Source: HGM05232 sp036661515
Lineage (GTDB): Bacteria; Bacteroidota; Bacteroidia; Bacteroidales; Muribaculaceae
Length of the DNA: 7,948 bases
Direction: 5' to 3'
NCBI GenBank assembly: GCA_036661515.1
Contig: JAVWYO010000093.1
Span: forward strand, 1 to 7,948
Part shown: one piece after another, positions 6,318 to 7,948 of the stretch
How the letters are laid out: the number at the start of each line of letters is the position of its first letter
Position numbering within the stretch: position 1 is the stretch's first letter
Made by a program: the position numbers and the translations under genes
Notes under the pieces: generated by a model
What the model saw: only the letters and a program-made list of their open reading frames with translations
Database searches by the model: none
What the model was told of the DNA's origin: nothing

Positions 6318-7841
6318 ATGTTTAGAGACAAAGACCTTAAAAAGATAGAGAGCAAAGGAATCACTCCCGAAATGATTGAAGACCAATTAAATATATTTAA
6401 GAATGGCTTTCCTTTCTTACGAGTGGCATCGGCAGCCTCAATAAATAATGGAATAGTGCGATTAACTCCAAATGAAGAAACGGAATGTGAATATTCTTGG
6501 GAAGACTATTTGATAGCAGGAGGAAGTGTTGAGAAATTTGTCCCTGCATCAGGTGCTGCAAGTAGAATGTTTAAGAATCTTTTTGAATTTATTTCTTCAG
6601 GTAAAACTATTCCAGAAACGAAATTTGAAAAAGAATTTTTTGACAAAATAGAACATTTTGCTTTCTATGATGCTCTAAATATTGTATGTAAAAAGAGGTC
6701 GGGGCTCACTATTCCAGAATTAAAATCCGATTGTCATTTTGTGGAAATAGTGAGACTACTCATATTGCCTGAGGGGCTTAATTATGGAAATTGTCCAAAG
6801 GGTACTTTACAATTTCATAAAAGTGGTAACACAGTGCACACTGCTCTTGAAGAGCATCTTGAAGAGGGCGCACAATATGCTAAGAATGCCAAGAATGAGG
6901 TTAAAGTGCACTTCACTGTATCGCCCGATCACCGTGCGTTGTTCAATAAAATAATAGATAATAACAAGTTGTTATTGGAAGCAAAATTTGGCGTGAAATA
7001 CTCTGTCACAATGTCGGAGCAGAAATCATCAACCGATACAATAGCCGTAGAAATGAACAATGAGCCATTTATAGATGAAGATGGGTCGCTATTATTTCGT
7101 CCAGCAGGACATGGCGCGCTTATTGAAAATCTTAATGACATAGATGCTAATGTAGTTTTTATAAAGAATATAGATAATGTTGTTCCTAATAGTAGAAGAG
7201 AAATTACTATAAAATATAAAAAGGTAATAGGTGGCTATCTTGTAACATTGCAGAAACAAATAGAAAAATATACACGACAACTTGAGAGTGGTAATTACAC
7301 TATGCAAGATGTAAGAGATATAATATTTTTCTTGCATAATAAACTAAATATTCGCAATGCCGACACAAAACATCTTGATGATAGTGAACTTGTAATTTAT
7401 CTTTTAGGGAAATTAAAACGTCCAATACGTGTGTGTGGCGTTGTTAAGAATGATGGAGAACCTGGAGGAGGTCCTTATATTGCTTATAATGAAGATGGAA
7501 CTACTTCACCTCAAATTCTTGAAAGCTCACAATTTGATGCCAACGATCCAGCATCAAAAGAAATAATAAATGGTGCAAGTCACTTTAATCCTGTAGATCT
7601 CGTATGCTACATAAAAGATATTGATGGTAATAAATATGACTTGCCTAAATATGTTGATAAAAACACAGGATTTATTTCCGAGAAATCTAAAAACGGTAGG
7701 TCGTTAAAGGCTCTTGAATTACCAGGATTATGGAATGGCGCAATGAGTGATTGGAATACAGTATTTGTTGAAGTGCCTATTGAAACATTTAACCCCGTGA
7801 AGACTGTTAATGATTTGCTTAGGCGAGAACATCAAGGGTAG
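6318..7841 (+). CDS. DUF4301 family protein, possibly sugar-nucleotidyltransferase-like
   Basis: The 507-residue product matches, from its N-terminus (GITPEMIEDQLNIFKNGFPF at about 14-33) to its length, the DUF4301 proteins of Bacteroidetes, none of which I know to be characterised. No signal peptide or membrane segment is visible, so it is cytoplasmic. Several motifs resemble UDP-sugar pyrophosphorylases and their GT-A-like fold: FVPASGAASRMFK (74-86) in place of the nucleotide-binding GG.GTRM loop, PKGTLQFHK (160-168), FRPAGHGAL (260-268) like the PGGHGD loop, and FIKNIDNVVP (281-290) with Asp286 placed like a metal ligand. Later conserved-looking blocks are GEPGGGPY (380-387) and HFNPVDLV (422-429). 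The enzyme role is my inference from these motifs. The gene has its own promoter, no visible Shine-Dalgarno sequence, and is divergent from rsh. The two may share control, but a common pathway is not shown. Confidence 0.88.
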   Translation: MFRDKDLKKIESKGITPEMIEDQLNIFKNGFPFLRVASAASINNGIVRLTPNEETECEYSWEDYLIAGGSVEKFVPASGAASRMFKNLFEFISSGKTIPETKFEKEFFDKIEHFAFYDALNIVCKKRSGLTIPELKSDCHFVEIVRLLILPEGLNYGNCPKGTLQFHKSGNTVHTALEEHLEEGAQYAKNAKNEVKVHFTVSPDHRALFNKIIDNNKLLLEAKFGVKYSVTMSEQKSSTDTIAVEMNNEPFIDEDGSLLFRPAGHGALIENLNDIDANVVFIKNIDNVVPNSRREITIKYKKVIGGYLVTLQKQIEKYTRQLESGNYTMQDVRDIIFFLHNKLNIRNADTKHLDDSELVIYLLGKLKRPIRVCGVVKNDGEPGGGPYIAYNEDGTTSPQILESSQFDANDPASKEIINGASHFNPVDLVCYIKDIDGNKYDLPKYVDKNTGFISEKSKNGRSLKALELPGLWNGAMSDWNTVFVEVPIETFNPVKTVNDLLRREHQG

Positions 7842-7925
7842 CAGAATCCATATTTGTAAAATAATTATTGGGGATTGTGGTAATATAATACTGCGACCTA
7901 TAACATTTATGGCAATTTTATCGTT
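7842..7925. other. AT-rich intergenic stretch after the DUF4301 gene
   Basis: No convincing terminator hairpin, promoter or small gene is seen. CTATAACATTTATG near 7897-7910 is only a poor relative of a -7 box. Whether the DUF4301 transcript reads on into the next gene cannot be told. Confidence 0.4.
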
Positions 7926-7948
7926 ATGATAATTAAAACAGCTTCTAA
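7926..7948 (+). CDS. Possible start of a further gene, cut by the window edge
   Basis: ATG at 7926 opens a frame reading MIIKTAS to the window end. An N-terminus like this would suit the ribosome-assembly GTPase EngB/YsxC, but seven residues are far too few to claim it, and no ribosome-binding site or good promoter supports the start. Confidence 0.2.

Noticed and set aside
6929..7337. Two overlapping minus-strand open frames opposite the DUF4301 gene
   Set aside because: Both are antisense to conserved motifs of DUF4301, overlap each other, and one is a low-complexity Ile/Tyr/Phe-rich product typical of the reverse strand of AT-rich genes.

Overview
The window looks like a piece of core chromosome from an AT-rich member of the Bacteroidales. 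Three things suggest this: Bacteroidetes-type promoters (a TTTG-like -33 box, about 20 nt, then TAnnTTTG), first genes of operons without a clear Shine-Dalgarno sequence, and a DUF4301 gene, a family I know essentially from Bacteroidetes. I cannot name the genus. There is no CRISPR array, transposase, phage gene, tRNA or rRNA. No obvious new multi-gene system appears; the interest lies in details of otherwise conserved genes.

Layout. (1) 1-680, plus strand: the end of a gene for a SpoVB/MurJ-like lipid flippase, cut by the window edge on the left. It stops after the N-terminal lobe and a long hydrophilic tail, so the C-terminal lobe is missing. A 9-bp tandem repeat follows its stop codon directly. 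(2) 848-1954, minus strand: the ribosomal protein operon rpsF-rpsR-rplI (bS6, bS18, bL9), with a good promoter upstream (about 1998-2029) and a strong hairpin terminator at 794-822. The internal gene rplI has a full AGGAGG Shine-Dalgarno sequence, unusual for this phylum. (3) 2126-3145, plus strand: an exported alpha/beta hydrolase of the monoglyceride-lipase/lysophospholipase type. It ends one base from the convergent next gene. (4) 3147-6201, minus strand: a two-gene unit, a RelA/SpoT homolog with an intact ppGpp synthetase and a degenerate hydrolase domain, overlapping by 23 bp a lipoprotein gene of unknown function. (5) 6318-7841, plus strand: a DUF4301 protein whose motifs suggest a sugar-nucleotidyltransferase-like fold. 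It is transcribed divergently from the RelA/SpoT gene across a 116-bp region. (6) 7842-7948: a short AT-rich stretch with a possible start of another gene at 7926.

How the genes fit together: bS6, bS18 and bL9 are translation-machinery proteins, and the RelA-like protein reports ribosome stalling as (p)ppGpp. The lipoprotein is probably made together with the RelA-like protein through translational coupling. The hydrolase and DUF4301 protein have no direct link to these that the sequence can prove.
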